Positions 1 to 9,310 of a stretch of DNA of 64,000 nt are shown here, piece by piece; position 1 is the stretch's first letter, and every line of letters starts with the position of its first letter. The notes beneath the pieces were generated by a model. That model was given only the letters and a program-made list of their open reading frames with translations, did no database searches and was not told where the DNA came from. Origin of the DNA: Wenzhouxiangella limi (GTDB lineage: Bacteria; Pseudomonadota; Gammaproteobacteria; Xanthomonadales; Wenzhouxiangellaceae); contig NZ_JAAGSC010000043.1 of assembly GCF_010499265.1 (NCBI RefSeq), positions 315,493 to 379,492 on the forward strand, read 5' to 3'. A program made the position numbers and the translations under genes.

Positions 1-228
1 ACCCTGGGCCGCTCGCTGATCGCGATCTATCTGGCCCACGGCGCGACGTCCTCGGCCTATGGTGCGGCCGGTTCGCTGGTCCTGCTGTTGCTGTGGGTCA
101 ATTATTCCTCGCTGATCCTGCTGTTTGGCGCTGCCCTTACCCGGGCGCACTGCGAAGCCCGGGGCGTTTCCTTGCGCCCGGCTGCCACGGCCGTTCGCGT
201 CCGGCGGCAGTTGCTCGAATCAAAGTGA
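1..228 (+). CDS. YihY/BrkB-family (UPF0761) inner-membrane protein, C-terminal fragment
   Basis: The window opens inside this gene, and 75 residues plus the stop codon are visible. The fragment has a hydrophobic helix followed by the segment YGAAGSLVLLLLWVNYSS and then LILLFGAALTRAH, the usual last transmembrane region of YihY/BrkB-type integral membrane proteins, and a short basic cytoplasmic tail. The family was once called ribonuclease BN by mistake; its real role is not established. The 5' part lies outside the window, so length and start cannot be judged. The next gene is about 115 bases downstream behind its own likely promoter. Confidence 0.75.
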   Translation, partial: TLGRSLIAIYLAHGATSSAYGAAGSLVLLLLWVNYSSLILLFGAALTRAHCEARGVSLRPAATAVRVRRQLLESK

Positions 229-284
229 TGGCGTGCTCGCGCCGTCACTTTCAGCTGCATTTTGTGCTGCAGTCGGCTTTGGGG

Positions 285-312
285 TTGGAAGATATCGAGG
301 CAGTGCTATATG
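285..312 (+). promoter_or_regulatory. Putative sigma70 promoter for the small paralogous gene pair
   Basis: TTGGAA at 285-290 and TATATG at 307-312 are separated by 16 bases, and TG at 304-305 makes an extended -10. Transcription would begin near 319, just before the GGAAGG ribosome-binding site and ATG at 343. Assigned by eye only. Confidence 0.35.
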
Positions 313-342
313 ATGGGGCCAGGTACTGTCGGAAGGACAAAG

Positions 343-738
343 ATGCCGATTAACAAGGATCGCCGGGTCGATGTCGCCATGAGTGAGGAAACCCTCGCCA
401 GGGCGGAGGAGATGTGCAGTGGTCTTTCACTCTCGGTAACCATTGAAAAGCGGGGACAGAGCCTGGTGGTACCGGCCATGCTGGACGATCTGCAGTCCAT
501 GGATCAGCAGGCGGAGTCGGTCGAGGTGGTCTTGACGCCGGACCATCCCTGGCCCACCGTGCTCACGCGCCACCCGCTGCCCGATCGGGCGCAGGTTCTC
601 CTGGTATACCGGCGGCCCGACGGTGGCACTCACAAGGTCCTGGGTCGTCTCGAGGCGTCCCGACCTGGACTCCGCGACGAAGACCCGGCCGACCTGTTCG
701 TAACCACTCTCAACGTCGAGCGCGAAATCGATGACTGA
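343..738 (+). CDS. Small protein of unknown function, first of a tandem paralogous pair
   Basis: A 131-residue soluble protein that I do not recognise. ATG at 343 is chosen because GGAAGG at 331-336 lies six bases upstream; in-frame starts at 262 and 310 have no ribosome-binding site, and 262 lies upstream of the likely promoter. There is no signal peptide or membrane segment. It aligns end to end with the next gene: both have an N-terminal TL--A-E-CS-LS helix, an I-KRG motif, a central PW-TV strand, an LLV strand and a GR--A motif near the C-terminus. The two genes are 42 bases apart and probably co-transcribed. The fold may be a small alpha/beta domain. No function is assigned. Confidence 0.7.
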   Translation: MPINKDRRVDVAMSEETLARAEEMCSGLSLSVTIEKRGQSLVVPAMLDDLQSMDQQAESVEVVLTPDHPWPTVLTRHPLPDRAQVLLVYRRPDGGTHKVLGRLEASRPGLRDEDPADLFVTTLNVEREIDD

Positions 739-780
739 GCGTCGAGTCGGCCCTTGACCGGGGCAGGAGGCGAAACGCCG

Positions 781-1182
781 ATGAAAAAAGACGACGATGC
801 CCTGAAGCCGACCGATCTGCTCAGCGCAGCGACGCTGCGCAAGGCCGATGAGTTGTGCAGTTCGCTGTCGAGCGGTCTGAGTATCGACAAGCGCGGCGAG
901 GCTGCTTTCTACCGCGGCGCGTTCGTTGATCTGGACTCGCTTGCGCACCGAGAGTATCAAGTGACTGTGGCCGACATCGGCGGTCAGCCCTGGTTGACCG
1001 TGATCAGTGACGACCAGATTCCGGCAACCGGCAACGGTCTGCTGGTGTTCAATGTGGCACCGGGAGACCATCGACGCTACATCGGACGCATTCAGGCCGG
1101 ACGGCAAGGTTGGCGCGAATCCGACCAGGCGCAACGTTTCTTCGCCATTTTCGACATTCTCCAGGACGTGCGTCGCGGCTGA
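781..1182 (+). CDS. Small protein of unknown function, second of a tandem paralogous pair
   Basis: A 133-residue soluble protein related to its upstream neighbour over its whole length, presumably by tandem duplication followed by strong divergence. ATG at 781 has AGGAGG at 765-770. Shared positions include the TLRKADELCSSLS helix, IDKRG, the QPWLTVISDD strand, GLLVFNV and GRIQAGRQGW. The N-terminus carries extra acidic and lysine residues (MKKDDD) absent from the paralogue. No catalytic motif is obvious. It ends three bases before the stop codon of the convergent MATE exporter gene. Function unknown. Confidence 0.7.
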   Translation: MKKDDDALKPTDLLSAATLRKADELCSSLSSGLSIDKRGEAAFYRGAFVDLDSLAHREYQVTVADIGGQPWLTVISDDQIPATGNGLLVFNVAPGDHRRYIGRIQAGRQGWRESDQAQRFFAIFDILQDVRRG

Positions 1183-1185
1183 GGA

Positions 1186-2574
1186 TCAGCCCACCGGTCG
1201 CTGCCTGGCCTCCGATGCCTGAAGGCCTCCGGCGCGGCGAAAAACCCGCGTTACCGTCAAAAACAGCCAGGTGGCGCAGATCAGCTCGATCACCATGGAG
1301 CCGTAGTAGACGCCGCGCACCCCGACGATCGGTGGCAGCAGCAGCATGACCGGGACGTAAAAAAGCAGCTGCCGAGAAACCGATACGATGGTCGCCTTGC
1401 CCGGCTGCTCGATTGCCGGCAGCAGCGCCAGGGCGGTGAAGACCAGCGGCAGCAACGGCAGCGGCAGGATCAGGATACGAAACAGCCCGAGATCATGGTC
1501 GCTGAACTGCGCGCCTGGCAGCATCAGCGACAGCGTCTGGCCGGGAAACATCGCCATGAGCGCCCAGATCGGCACGATCAGCGCAGCACCGGCTTGAACG
1601 AAAGTCCAGAAGCAGGTTCTCACCCGCTCCCACTGACCGGCCCCGTAATTGAATCCGGCCACCGGCTGAAAGGCCCGCATGATTCCAAACAGGGGCGTGA
1701 GCATGAAGATCATGATCCGCCACGCCGCCCCGTAAAAAGCGATATCGGCTTCGCTGCCGACCCGGCTGAGGACGTTGAACACGACGATGGCCTGGACCAC
1801 GCCCATGCTGCTCATGATCATTGCCGGTGTGCCCAGGCGGAGGATGCGCCGGGTCAGCGCCGGCGGCAGCCCGAGGTAGTAAGGATCCACCGGGTAACTG
1901 GCCCGGCCGCGGGCATAGCGGCGCCAGACCAGCCAGGCGCCGACCGCGTTGCCGATGTTGGTCGCCCAGGCTGCGCCGGCCACGCCCAGGTCGAAGACCA
2001 CGATCAGCAGCGGGGTCAGCACCATATTGACCATGAGCCCCAGCCCCATGTAGAGCGCGGCCAGCTTCATTCGGCCCTCGCCCCGCAGGAGCATGTTCAG
2101 GGCCATGCCGGCCAGTGCGCCGATGCTGCCGATGGCGGAGGCGCGCAGATAGTCGGCGGCGATCGGCACCAGCGCGTCGCGCGCACCCATTGCGCGCACC
2201 AGGGGCTCTGTCAACAGGCCGCCGACCAGCCCGTACACCAGCGCCAGCGCGGCGGTGATCGTCAGCGCGGTGCCGGGCAGGCGCCGCAGGGTGTCCTGGT
2301 CGCCTTTGCCGATGGCAATGGACAGCGCCACGCCGCCGCCGATGCCGGCCAGCGAGCCCAGGCCCAGCGTGATCTGGGTCAGCGGGTAGGCCATGACCGC
2401 GCCTGCCAGGGCCTGTTGACCGAGCAGCCGGCCGATGTAGATCGCGTCGAGCATGGCGTTGAGGCCGAACAGGGTGATCGCGACCACAGCCGGCCAGCTC
2501 ATCTGCCAGGCCACGCGCCAGGGATGGCCGTTGAGAATCAGATCCGCCTGGGGATCGTCGCGCAGAATCGCCAT
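1186..2574 (-). CDS. MATE-family multidrug/toxin exporter
   Basis: A 462-residue polytopic membrane protein, the usual length for the family, with about twelve hydrophobic helices in two homologous halves. The first half holds the conserved region around LNAMLDAIYIGRLLGQQALAG, followed by a Gly-rich stretch (GLGSLAGIGGGVALSIAIG); the second half repeats it around AIVVFNVLSRVGSEADI. MATE proteins exchange Na+ or H+ for cationic drugs or metabolites at the inner membrane; the substrate here cannot be read from sequence. It lies 20 bases downstream of the ybbP-type permease gene on the same strand and may be read through from it. Start ATG at 2574. Confidence 0.88.
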   Translation of the reverse strand: MAILRDDPQADLILNGHPWRVAWQMSWPAVVAITLFGLNAMLDAIYIGRLLGQQALAGAVMAYPLTQITLGLGSLAGIGGGVALSIAIGKGDQDTLRRLPGTALTITAALALVYGLVGGLLTEPLVRAMGARDALVPIAADYLRASAIGSIGALAGMALNMLLRGEGRMKLAALYMGLGLMVNMVLTPLLIVVFDLGVAGAAWATNIGNAVGAWLVWRRYARGRASYPVDPYYLGLPPALTRRILRLGTPAMIMSSMGVVQAIVVFNVLSRVGSEADIAFYGAAWRIMIFMLTPLFGIMRAFQPVAGFNYGAGQWERVRTCFWTFVQAGAALIVPIWALMAMFPGQTLSLMLPGAQFSDHDLGLFRILILPLPLLPLVFTALALLPAIEQPGKATIVSVSRQLLFYVPVMLLLPPIVGVRGVYYGSMVIELICATWLFLTVTRVFRRAGGLQASEARQRPVG

Positions 2575-2594
2575 GCCGGAACGGCGCGCCGGCG

Positions 2595-5054
2595 TCAGGC
2601 GCCGGTGCGGAGGATGCGCACCGGCGGCGTGGCGAGCACGGAGCGGTTGCCGATCCAGCCGCTGCCCACGACCAGCACCGCGGCCCCCAGGAATCCGAGC
2701 GCGAACAGCAGGGGTGAGGGTCGATAGGCAAATTCGAACATTTCCCTGGCGAGCAGCCAGCCGGTCAAGGCCGAACCCGCGGTTGCCAGCAGTGCGGCAA
2801 TCACGGCCATCACCCCGTACTCGATCAGCAGCCCTCGCCGGACCATGGCATTATCGGCGCCCAGCGTCCGGATCAGGGCGGATTCCTGGCGACGCTCATC
2901 CCGGGTGGACTCCAGGGCAGCCAGCAGAACCACCAGGCCGGCCAGCAAGGTGAACGCAAAGACCACCTGGGCGGCGCGGCTGACCTGATCGATGATCTCG
3001 CCCACCCGCTCGATGATGGCGCCAACGTCGATGATGGACAGGTTGGGGAATTCGCGCGTCACGGTGCGCAGATCGGCCTGCCCTGGAGTGGCCAGATAGA
3101 AGCTGGCGATGTACTGGTACGGCAGGGTCTCGGCAGCTTCCGGGGTAAGCAGAATGAAGAAGTTGACGTTGAAGGAGTTCCAGTCGACCTCGCGGATACT
3201 GGTCACGGTGGCGCTGAAGCGACTGGCGCCGGACTCGAAGGTGAGCTCGTCACCAAGATCGACGCCGAGGTTCTCGGCCCACATCTGCGCCAGCGAGACT
3301 TCGCCGCGGGCCTGGGGTGAAAAAAACGCGCCGGCGACGATTTCATTGGCCGGCGGCAGCGCGTCGATCCAGGAGACGTTGACTTGTCCGGCCATGCGGT
3401 GATCCGGCGGACGTTCGCCGTTGATGGCGACCAGGTTAGCGTTGGCCATCGGGCCCAGCTGGAGGTTCTGCGCGCCCTGATCGACCAATGCCTGTCGGAC
3501 ATTATCGACCTGATCGGGCTGGATGTTGATGATGAAGTGATCGGGCGTGTCCGGCGGCAGGCTGCCTCGCCACTGTTCCATCAACTCGGCCCTGACCACA
3601 ACCAGCAAGAGCAGGGCCATCAGACCCAGGCCCAGCGCCGTGACCTGGACGATGCCGCCACCGCGCCGCCGCTGCAGACCGGCGAGGCCAAAGCGCCACG
3701 AGGCGCGCGCCCGCCGCGCCAGCAGGCCCGAGCCCAGCATCGCCAGCCAGCCGGCCAGGGCCAGGCTGGCCGCCAGCGCGGCGCTGCCTCCCAGCACGAT
3801 CGCGGCCAGCCGGGCATCACCCAGCTGAACAACCGGGATTGTCAGGGCGCCAGCGACCGGGATCAGCCACAACAGCCCCGCCAGTCCCGGCCTTGTGTCC
3901 AGCGAGCGGTTGAGAATCCGCATCGTCGGCACCTTGCGCAGGCTGAGCAATGGCGGCAAGGCGAACCCGGCGGCCAGCAGCAAGGTGAACAAGCCGCTGC
4001 TCAGCACCGGCCAAAGCCGGGCCGCGGGCAGGGCGGTTTCGGGGCCTTCGGCAAGAATCTCGGCGATCAGTCCCTGCGCGGCCCAGCCCAGCGCGCCGCC
4101 GATGGCGACCGACGCCAGCAACAGGTAAAGCAGGAGCAGACTCAACGCCTTCATGATCTCGCCCGCACTGGCGCCGAAGGTCTTGAGCAGGGCCACCAGG
4201 TCACGCTGAGCAGCTGAAAAGCGAAGCGCCGCCAATAAGATGGCGACTGCGGCGAGGATGACCGCGGTCAGCGCGGCTATCCCGAGGAAGCGCCGGGCCT
4301 GGGTCAGGGCCAGGCCGGTGCGGTCCTCGGCGTCGGCTACGGTGATCAGGCGCTGGCGCTCCTCGCGTTCCTCGGCAAACCATTGCCGGTACCGGGCCAG
4401 GGCGCGCTCCTCGCCGGCCAGCAGCAGCCGGTAGCGGGCCCGAGAGCCCGGCCCCAGCAGCTCGCTGGCGAGCAGGTCATCGATATGCATCATCAAGCGC
4501 GGGGCAAAGCTGAAGCCGCCGCCGGCGCGGTCTGGCTCATAGGTCAGGATGCCCCTCAGCGGTACGGTCAGTGAACCGATTTCTGCCACCTCGCCGACGG
4601 CTGCCGTCAGCGCACGCTGAGCGCGCGGGTCCATCCAGGCGCTGCCGGGTTGGGGCCCACGGGACCGCGGTTTGTCGTCGTCCCCGGCTGATGCAGCCAC
4701 GCGCAGCTGCCCGCGCAGGGGGTATGTCGTGCTGACGGCCTTGACGTCGACCAGCTGGCTGTCCTCGCCGACGAACAGGGCGGTGCTGACGCTGATCACC
4801 TCGGCCGTCTCCAGCCCCAGCTCGCGCGCCTGCTCGAAAAAACGCGGTGGGATCCGCTCGCGGCCGGCAACCACGAGGTCTGCGGCCAGCGCTTCACCGG
4901 CCTGGCGCTCCAGTGCTCGCCCCACCCGGTCGGTAAAGCTGCCCACGGCCACCAGCGCCGCCGTTGCCACGATCAGACCCGAGGCCAGAATAAGCAGCGC
5001 GCCGGATCGGCCCTGACGGAGCAGGAGCCGCGCCGAAAGGGCAAAGGCATTCAC
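2595..5054 (-). CDS. ybbP: FtsX-like ABC transporter permease (YbbP type)
   Basis: An 819-residue inner-membrane permease with two FtsX/MacB-type modules. It has an N-terminal helix at about 15-40, a large periplasmic domain, a four-helix FtsX core at about 255-400, further helices at about 400-490, a second periplasmic domain, and a final FtsX core at about 690-810 (FAFTLLAGLVVLLAALEST, then the ER-QESALIRTLGA coupling region). Length and architecture match YbbP. It overlaps the ybbA ATPase gene by four bases (ATGA). With YbbA it forms a type VII-like exporter or mechanotransmitter divergent from the TesA esterase, as in Escherichia coli. The cargo is not established. Confidence 0.88.
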   Translation of the reverse strand: MNAFALSARLLLRQGRSGALLILASGLIVATAALVAVGSFTDRVGRALERQAGEALAADLVVAGRERIPPRFFEQARELGLETAEVISVSTALFVGEDSQLVDVKAVSTTYPLRGQLRVAASAGDDDKPRSRGPQPGSAWMDPRAQRALTAAVGEVAEIGSLTVPLRGILTYEPDRAGGGFSFAPRLMMHIDDLLASELLGPGSRARYRLLLAGEERALARYRQWFAEEREERQRLITVADAEDRTGLALTQARRFLGIAALTAVILAAVAILLAALRFSAAQRDLVALLKTFGASAGEIMKALSLLLLYLLLASVAIGGALGWAAQGLIAEILAEGPETALPAARLWPVLSSGLFTLLLAAGFALPPLLSLRKVPTMRILNRSLDTRPGLAGLLWLIPVAGALTIPVVQLGDARLAAIVLGGSAALAASLALAGWLAMLGSGLLARRARASWRFGLAGLQRRRGGGIVQVTALGLGLMALLLLVVVRAELMEQWRGSLPPDTPDHFIINIQPDQVDNVRQALVDQGAQNLQLGPMANANLVAINGERPPDHRMAGQVNVSWIDALPPANEIVAGAFFSPQARGEVSLAQMWAENLGVDLGDELTFESGASRFSATVTSIREVDWNSFNVNFFILLTPEAAETLPYQYIASFYLATPGQADLRTVTREFPNLSIIDVGAIIERVGEIIDQVSRAAQVVFAFTLLAGLVVLLAALESTRDERRQESALIRTLGADNAMVRRGLLIEYGVMAVIAALLATAGSALTGWLLAREMFEFAYRPSPLLFALGFLGAAVLVVGSGWIGNRSVLATPPVRILRTGA

Positions 5055-5788
5055 TTGACCTGGCCGCCCTCGACCAGCTGCAGGCGCCGATTGGCGGACG
5101 GGTTCGCAGCATGCACCAGCCGGCCGTCCTCGATTTCCTCGACCCGCGCGCAGCGGCTGGCGAGCGTCAGGTCATGGGTCACCAGCACCAAAGCGGTACC
5201 GTGATCCCGGTTGATGCCAAACAAGAGGTCGGCAATGGCCTGGCCGGTCTGGCGGTCCAGGTTGCCGGTCGGCTCATCGGCAAACAAGATGTCCGGATCG
5301 CTGGCGAAAGCGCGGGCGATGGCGACTCTTTGCTGTTCACCGCCCGACATCTGCCGCGGATAATGGTCCAGGCGGTGCTGGAGTCCGACCTGCTCAAGCG
5401 CGTTGAGAGCCTGCTTCTTTGCCGGCTCCATGCCCGCAATTTCCAGCGCCAGCATCACGTTCTCCAGCGCGGTCAGGCTGGGCAGCAGGTGAAACGACTG
5501 AAACACGAATCCGACTTTTCGGCGACGCAGCCGTGCGCGCGCATTTTCATCGAGGAAATTGAGTTTTTCTCCGGTCAGCCAGACTTCGCCGCCGGTGGGC
5601 GTCTCCAGGCCGGCCAGCAGGCCCAGCAGGGTGGTCTTTCCGGAACCCGAGGCGCCGACGATGGCCAGCGTTTCCCCGGTCTTCAGGTCAAGGCTGATAT
5701 CTTTGAGTATGTCGAGCTGGCCGCCCGGCGCCTGAACCGAAAAGCTGACCTTGCGGCACACCAGAATGGATGAACTTGAAGTGCTCAT
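5051..5788 (-). CDS. ybbA: ABC transporter ATP-binding protein (YbbA type)
   Basis: A 245-residue ATPase of the LolD/MacB class with all nucleotide-binding motifs: Walker A GASGSGKTT (around residue 46), a Q-loop in FVFQSFHLLPSLTALENVML, signature MSGGEQQRVAIARA, Walker B ILFADEPTGNLD and the H-loop VTHD. It energises the neighbouring YbbP permease, with which it overlaps by four bases. I take the ATG at 5788 as start; a TTG at 5800 would add four residues. Either choice overlaps the 5' end of divergent tesA, so the two promoters must lie inside the opposite genes or the messages have very short leaders. Confidence 0.92.
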   Translation of the reverse strand: MSTSSSSILVCRKVSFSVQAPGGQLDILKDISLDLKTGETLAIVGASGSGKTTLLGLLAGLETPTGGEVWLTGEKLNFLDENARARLRRRKVGFVFQSFHLLPSLTALENVMLALEIAGMEPAKKQALNALEQVGLQHRLDHYPRQMSGGEQQRVAIARAFASDPDILFADEPTGNLDRQTGQAIADLLFGINRDHGTALVLVTHDLTLASRCARVEEIEDGRLVHAANPSANRRLQLVEGGQVK

Positions 5789-6431
5789 AAACTTTCGCAA
5801 TGCCCTGTTTGCTGGCCTGATGTTGATTTTAGGCGCCGGGCCCTCGGCGCTGGCCGAGGACGCCGATCGGGTGTTGATTATCGGCGATAGTCTGTCAGAT
5901 GCTTACCAGATGCCGCGTGAATCGGGCTGGGCTCACCTTCTGGCCCGCCGCCTGGGTGCGCGATACGAGGTCGTCAACGCCAGTATTTCCGGTGAGACCA
6001 GCGCCGGCGGACTGAGCCGTCTGGAGCAATTGCTGAACAATCATGACCCGGACCGGCTACTGATCATTCTCGGCGGCAACGATGGGCTACGGGCACTCAA
6101 CCCTTCGCAGCTGCAGGCCAACCTCGACGCAATGATCCGGCAGGCGAAGCAATACGGGGTAGACGTCGCGCTGATGCAGATTCGCTTGCCGGCCAACCTG
6201 GGACCGGCTTACCTTCGGCGCTTCGAGGCCGTCTATCCTACGCTGGCCGACCGGCACGACGTGGTCTTGCTGCCGTTTTTTCTCGAAAGCCTGTTCGACC
6301 GCCCCGGTATGATGATGGACGATGGCATCCATCCCACCGAGTCGGCGCAACCGCTGATGCTCGAACAGGTCTGGCCGGCGCTGCAGGGTTGGCTGGATGT
6401 CGACTCACCGTCTGGTGCCGGATTGAACTAA
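5781..6431 (+). CDS. tesA: TesA-type secreted SGNH esterase / acyl-CoA thioesterase I / lysophospholipase L1
   Basis: The GDSL/SGNH hydrolase blocks are all visible: block I IIGDSLSD with the catalytic serine, block II Gly in SISGETS, block III ILGGNDGLR, and block V DDGIHP with the catalytic Asp and His. The family hydrolyses acyl-CoA thioesters, esters and lysophospholipids in the periplasm. A Sec signal peptide (hydrophobic NALFAGLMLILGAG, cleavage after SALA) precedes the mature domain. The GTG at 5781 is preferred because it gives a neutral-to-basic n-region; the ATG at 5766 would put three acidic residues in front of it. The mature part is about 190 residues, as in E. coli TesA. Divergent from ybbA-ybbP in the classical arrangement. 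Confidence 0.9.
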   Translation: MLINFRNALFAGLMLILGAGPSALAEDADRVLIIGDSLSDAYQMPRESGWAHLLARRLGARYEVVNASISGETSAGGLSRLEQLLNNHDPDRLLIILGGNDGLRALNPSQLQANLDAMIRQAKQYGVDVALMQIRLPANLGPAYLRRFEAVYPTLADRHDVVLLPFFLESLFDRPGMMMDDGIHPTESAQPLMLEQVWPALQGWLDVDSPSGAGLN

Positions 6432-6469
6432 AGTGGCCGGACAGATTTTCCTCACTGCATAGGGGCTGT

Positions 6470-8065
6470 ATGACTGAACGCGAGATCATGGAGTACGACG
6501 TGGTCGTGGTCGGTGCCGGGCCGTCCGGGCTGGCCTGCGCAATGCGACTGAAACAGCTCAACGCTGACTTAAGCGTTTGCGTGATCGAGAAGGCCTCGGA
6601 AATCGGTGCACACGTTCTGTCCGGTGCGGTGATCGAGCCCGAACCGCTGGATGAGCTGGTCCCTGGCTGGCGGGAAGAGCCACCGCCGATCTGCGTTTCG
6701 GCCAAGCGCGACGAGTTTCTTTTGTTGTCCAGGACGGGGAAGCGCAAGCTGCCCACCCCGCCGCAGCAAAACAACCACGGCAACTTCATCGTCTCGCTGG
6801 GCGCGACCTGCGCCTGGCTCGCACCGAAGGCCGAAGCGCTCGGAGTGGACCTGTTTCCGGGTTTCGCCGCGGCCGACCTGGCCTACGATGACGGTGACGC
6901 CGTTTGTGGCGTGATCATTGGCGACATGGGCGTCGACCGCGAAGGCGGCGAAAAAGAAGGCTACGTGCAGGGCATCGAGATTCGCGCGGCGGTGACGGTG
7001 CTGGGCGAAGGCTGCCGCGGTCATCTGAGCAAGCGCGCCATCAAGAAATATGGCCTGGATCGCGATAGCGACCCGCAGACCTATGCCATCGGCATGAAAG
7101 AGCTGTGGCAGCTGCCGGCCGGACGCGTCGAGCCCGGCCTGATCCAGCACAGCGTTGGCTGGCCGCTGCCCAAACAGGTCTACGGCGGCAGTTTCGTCTA
7201 CCACCTCGACAAGGATCGGGTCGCCGTCGGCTTCGTCTGCGCCCTGGACTACCAGGACCCGAAGTTCACCCCTTTCGAGGCCTTTCAGCAGTTCAAGCAC
7301 CACCCGTCCGTGCACGCGCTGCTCGAAGGCGGCGAGATTCTCTCGGCCGGCGCCCGCGCCCTGGTCGAGGGCGGATACCAGTCGCTGCCGCGCGTGGAAA
7401 TGCCGGGTGCCCTGTTGATCGGCGATGCCGCCGGGCTGTTGAACGTGCCGAAAATCAAGGGTACCCACCAGGCCCTGCGCTCCGGCATGATGGCCGCCGA
7501 ACACCTGGCCGAAAAGCTCAGCAGCGAGGGTTTCGATGCCCGCCTTCGGGACTCCGCCGTCGTCGCCGAGCTCAAGAAAGTCCGCAATATCCGACCCGGC
7601 TTCCAGAAAGGGCTGTGGCGCGGCATGACCACCGCCGCGATCGAAACCGCCACCGCCGGCAAGCTTCCCCGCACGCTGAGCAACCACGCCGATCATGCCC
7701 AGTACCGTAAGCTCGACCAGGAAGGCTTCGAGTACGACTGGGTCGAGCGCGACCTGGCGCCGCGCGATCGTCTGGCCTCGGTCTATTTCGCCTCGACCGA
7801 GCACGACGAAGACCAGCCGGTGCACCTGAAAATTATTGACCCCGACGTGTGCTTCTCGCGCTGCGAGACCGAGTTTGGCAACCCGTGTACGCGGTTCTGC
7901 CCGGCCAACGTCTACGAGAAAGTCGAAGACGAAAACGGCAAGCGCATTCAGATCAACGCCGCCAACTGCGTGCACTGCAAGACCTGTGACATCGCCGATC
8001 CCTACCAGGTGATCAATTGGGTCACCCCGGAGGGCGGCTCCGGACCCAACTACTCCAACCTGTGA
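6470..8065 (+). CDS. Electron-transfer flavoprotein:ubiquinone oxidoreductase (ETF-QO)
   Basis: A 531-residue flavoprotein passing electrons from reduced ETF (beta-oxidation, amino-acid and dimethylglycine dehydrogenases) to ubiquinone at the inner membrane. The FAD dinucleotide-binding fold [18 protein letters not shown] lies near residue 10. The second FAD motif [19 protein letters not shown] is followed by the membrane/quinone region. The C-terminal [4Fe-4S] ferredoxin-like domain has Cys in [18 protein letters not shown] and [12 protein letters not shown] at 6470 has AGGGG at 6461-6465; a second in-frame ATG at 6488 is possible. Length is typical. The etfAB genes are not in the window. 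It is separated from tesA by 38 bases, on the same strand. Confidence 0.95.
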   Translation: MTEREIMEYDVVVVGAGPSGLACAMRLKQLNADLSVCVIEKASEIGAHVLSGAVIEPEPLDELVPGWREEPPPICVSAKRDEFLLLSRTGKRKLPTPPQQNNHGNFIVSLGATCAWLAPKAEALGVDLFPGFAAADLAYDDGDAVCGVIIGDMGVDREGGEKEGYVQGIEIRAAVTVLGEGCRGHLSKRAIKKYGLDRDSDPQTYAIGMKELWQLPAGRVEPGLIQHSVGWPLPKQVYGGSFVYHLDKDRVAVGFVCALDYQDPKFTPFEAFQQFKHHPSVHALLEGGEILSAGARALVEGGYQSLPRVEMPGALLIGDAAGLLNVPKIKGTHQALRSGMMAAEHLAEKLSSEGFDARLRDSAVVAELKKVRNIRPGFQKGLWRGMTTAAIETATAGKLPRTLSNHADHAQYRKLDQEGFEYDWVERDLAPRDRLASVYFASTEHDEDQPVHLKIIDPDVCFSRCETEFGNPCTRFCPANVYEKVEDENGKRIQINAANCVHCKTCDIADPYQVINWVTPEGGSGPNYSNL

Positions 8066-8099
8066 ACCGGCGCTTTTATCCTGCTTTCGGAGCTCGAGC

Positions 8100-9191
8100 A
8101 TGAGCAATACTTTCGGGCGCGTGCTGTGCGTGACCACCTTCGGCGAAAGTCACGGCCCGGCGATCGGCTGCGTGATCGACGGCTTTCCCCCGGGGCTGGA
8201 GATTGGCGCGGACGAAATTCACGCCCACCTGATGCGCCGGGCGACCGGGCAGAGTCGCTGGACCTCCCAGCGCCGGGAAGCCGAAGACGTGCAGATCCTC
8301 TCGGGCACTTTCGAGGGCCGGACCACCGGCACGCCGATCGCCTTGCTGATCCACAATACCGACGCCCGTTCCAAGGATTACAGCCGGATCGCGGCGCAGT
8401 TCCGCCCGGGGCACGCCGACTACACCTACCACCACAAGTACGGCATTCGCGACTATCGTGGCGGCGGCCGCTCCTCGGCGCGCGAAACCGCCATGCGGGT
8501 GGCCGCTGCAGCCCTGGCCAGGAAGTACTTGAAGCAGCAGCTGGGCGTGGAGATCACCGGCTGGCTGGCCCAGCTCGGCGAAGAAGTCTGCGACGAGCAT
8601 TTCGACGCTGCGGTGATCGATACCAACCCGTTCTTCTGCCCCGATGCCGGGCGCGTGCCGGTGCTTGAGGAGTACATGAAACGACTGTGGAAATCGGGCG
8701 ATTCGGTCGGCGCCCTGGTCAAGGCGCGCGCCACCGCTGTCCCCGTCGGTCTGGGCGCACCGGTTTATGCCAAGCTCGACGGCGATCTGGCCGCGGCCAT
8801 GATGAGCATCAACGCCGTCAAGGGCGTGGAAATCGGGGCCGGGTTCGGATCGGTGGCCCAGAAAGGCACCGAGCACCGCGATGAAATATCCCCGACAGGC
8901 TTCGAGTCCAACCATGCCGGTGGCGTGCTCGGCGGGATTTCCACCGGTCAGCCGCTGGAGCTGGCGGTGGCCTTCAAGCCGACCTCGTCGCTGCGCCTGC
9001 CCGGGCGCACGGTCGACGCGGCGGGCGAGCCGGTCGAGATCGTGACCACCGGGCGTCACGATCCCTGCGTCGGGATCCGCGCCATCCCCATCGTCGAGTC
9101 CATGCTGGCCCTGACCATCATGGATCATTACCTGCTCCACCGCGCCCAGTGCGGCGACGTGCCGCCCCAGCAGCCGCGCATTCCAGGCTGA
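8100..9191 (+). CDS. aroC: Chorismate synthase
   Basis: A 363-residue enzyme of the last shikimate-pathway step: trans-elimination of phosphate from 5-enolpyruvylshikimate-3-phosphate, needing reduced FMN. All three family signatures are present: [18 protein letters not shown] near residue 15, [24 protein letters not shown] text near residue 120, and [17 protein letters not shown] near residue 320. The ATG at 8100 follows GGAG at 8089-8092. It starts 34 bases after the ETF-QO stop and may share its message. The product feeds the trpFBA genes about 4 kb downstream, among other aromatic branches. Confidence 0.97.
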   Translation: MSNTFGRVLCVTTFGESHGPAIGCVIDGFPPGLEIGADEIHAHLMRRATGQSRWTSQRREAEDVQILSGTFEGRTTGTPIALLIHNTDARSKDYSRIAAQFRPGHADYTYHHKYGIRDYRGGGRSSARETAMRVAAAALARKYLKQQLGVEITGWLAQLGEEVCDEHFDAAVIDTNPFFCPDAGRVPVLEEYMKRLWKSGDSVGALVKARATAVPVGLGAPVYAKLDGDLAAAMMSINAVKGVEIGAGFGSVAQKGTEHRDEISPTGFESNHAGGVLGGISTGQPLELAVAFKPTSSLRLPGRTVDAAGEPVEIVTTGRHDPCVGIRAIPIVESMLALTIMDHYLLHRAQCGDVPPQQPRIPG

Positions 9192-9310
9192 GATGGGCGC
9201 GTTGAGCGTGATCCCGGTCTGCCGCGACAATCTGCGGCGATCTGCGTTAATCTCATTGAGCTTGACGATCGCTTTGGCTCTGTTTCAACACGACGCTTTA
9301 AGGAACTGCT

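Noticed and set aside
262..342. Upstream starts for the first small paralogue (262 or 310)
   Set aside because: No ribosome-binding site precedes either, the extra residues have no counterpart in the paralogue, and they lie at or before the likely promoter.
1495..2727. Long plus-strand open frame (about 410 codons) opposite the MATE exporter and ybbP genes
   Set aside because: It is antisense to two clear genes, has low-complexity His/Asp/Gln/Arg-rich text and no motif. High-G+C coding DNA routinely leaves such shadow frames; similar ones at 9476-10972 (-), 19504-21606 (-), 21434-22834 (-) and 56020-57837 (-) were rejected for the same reason.
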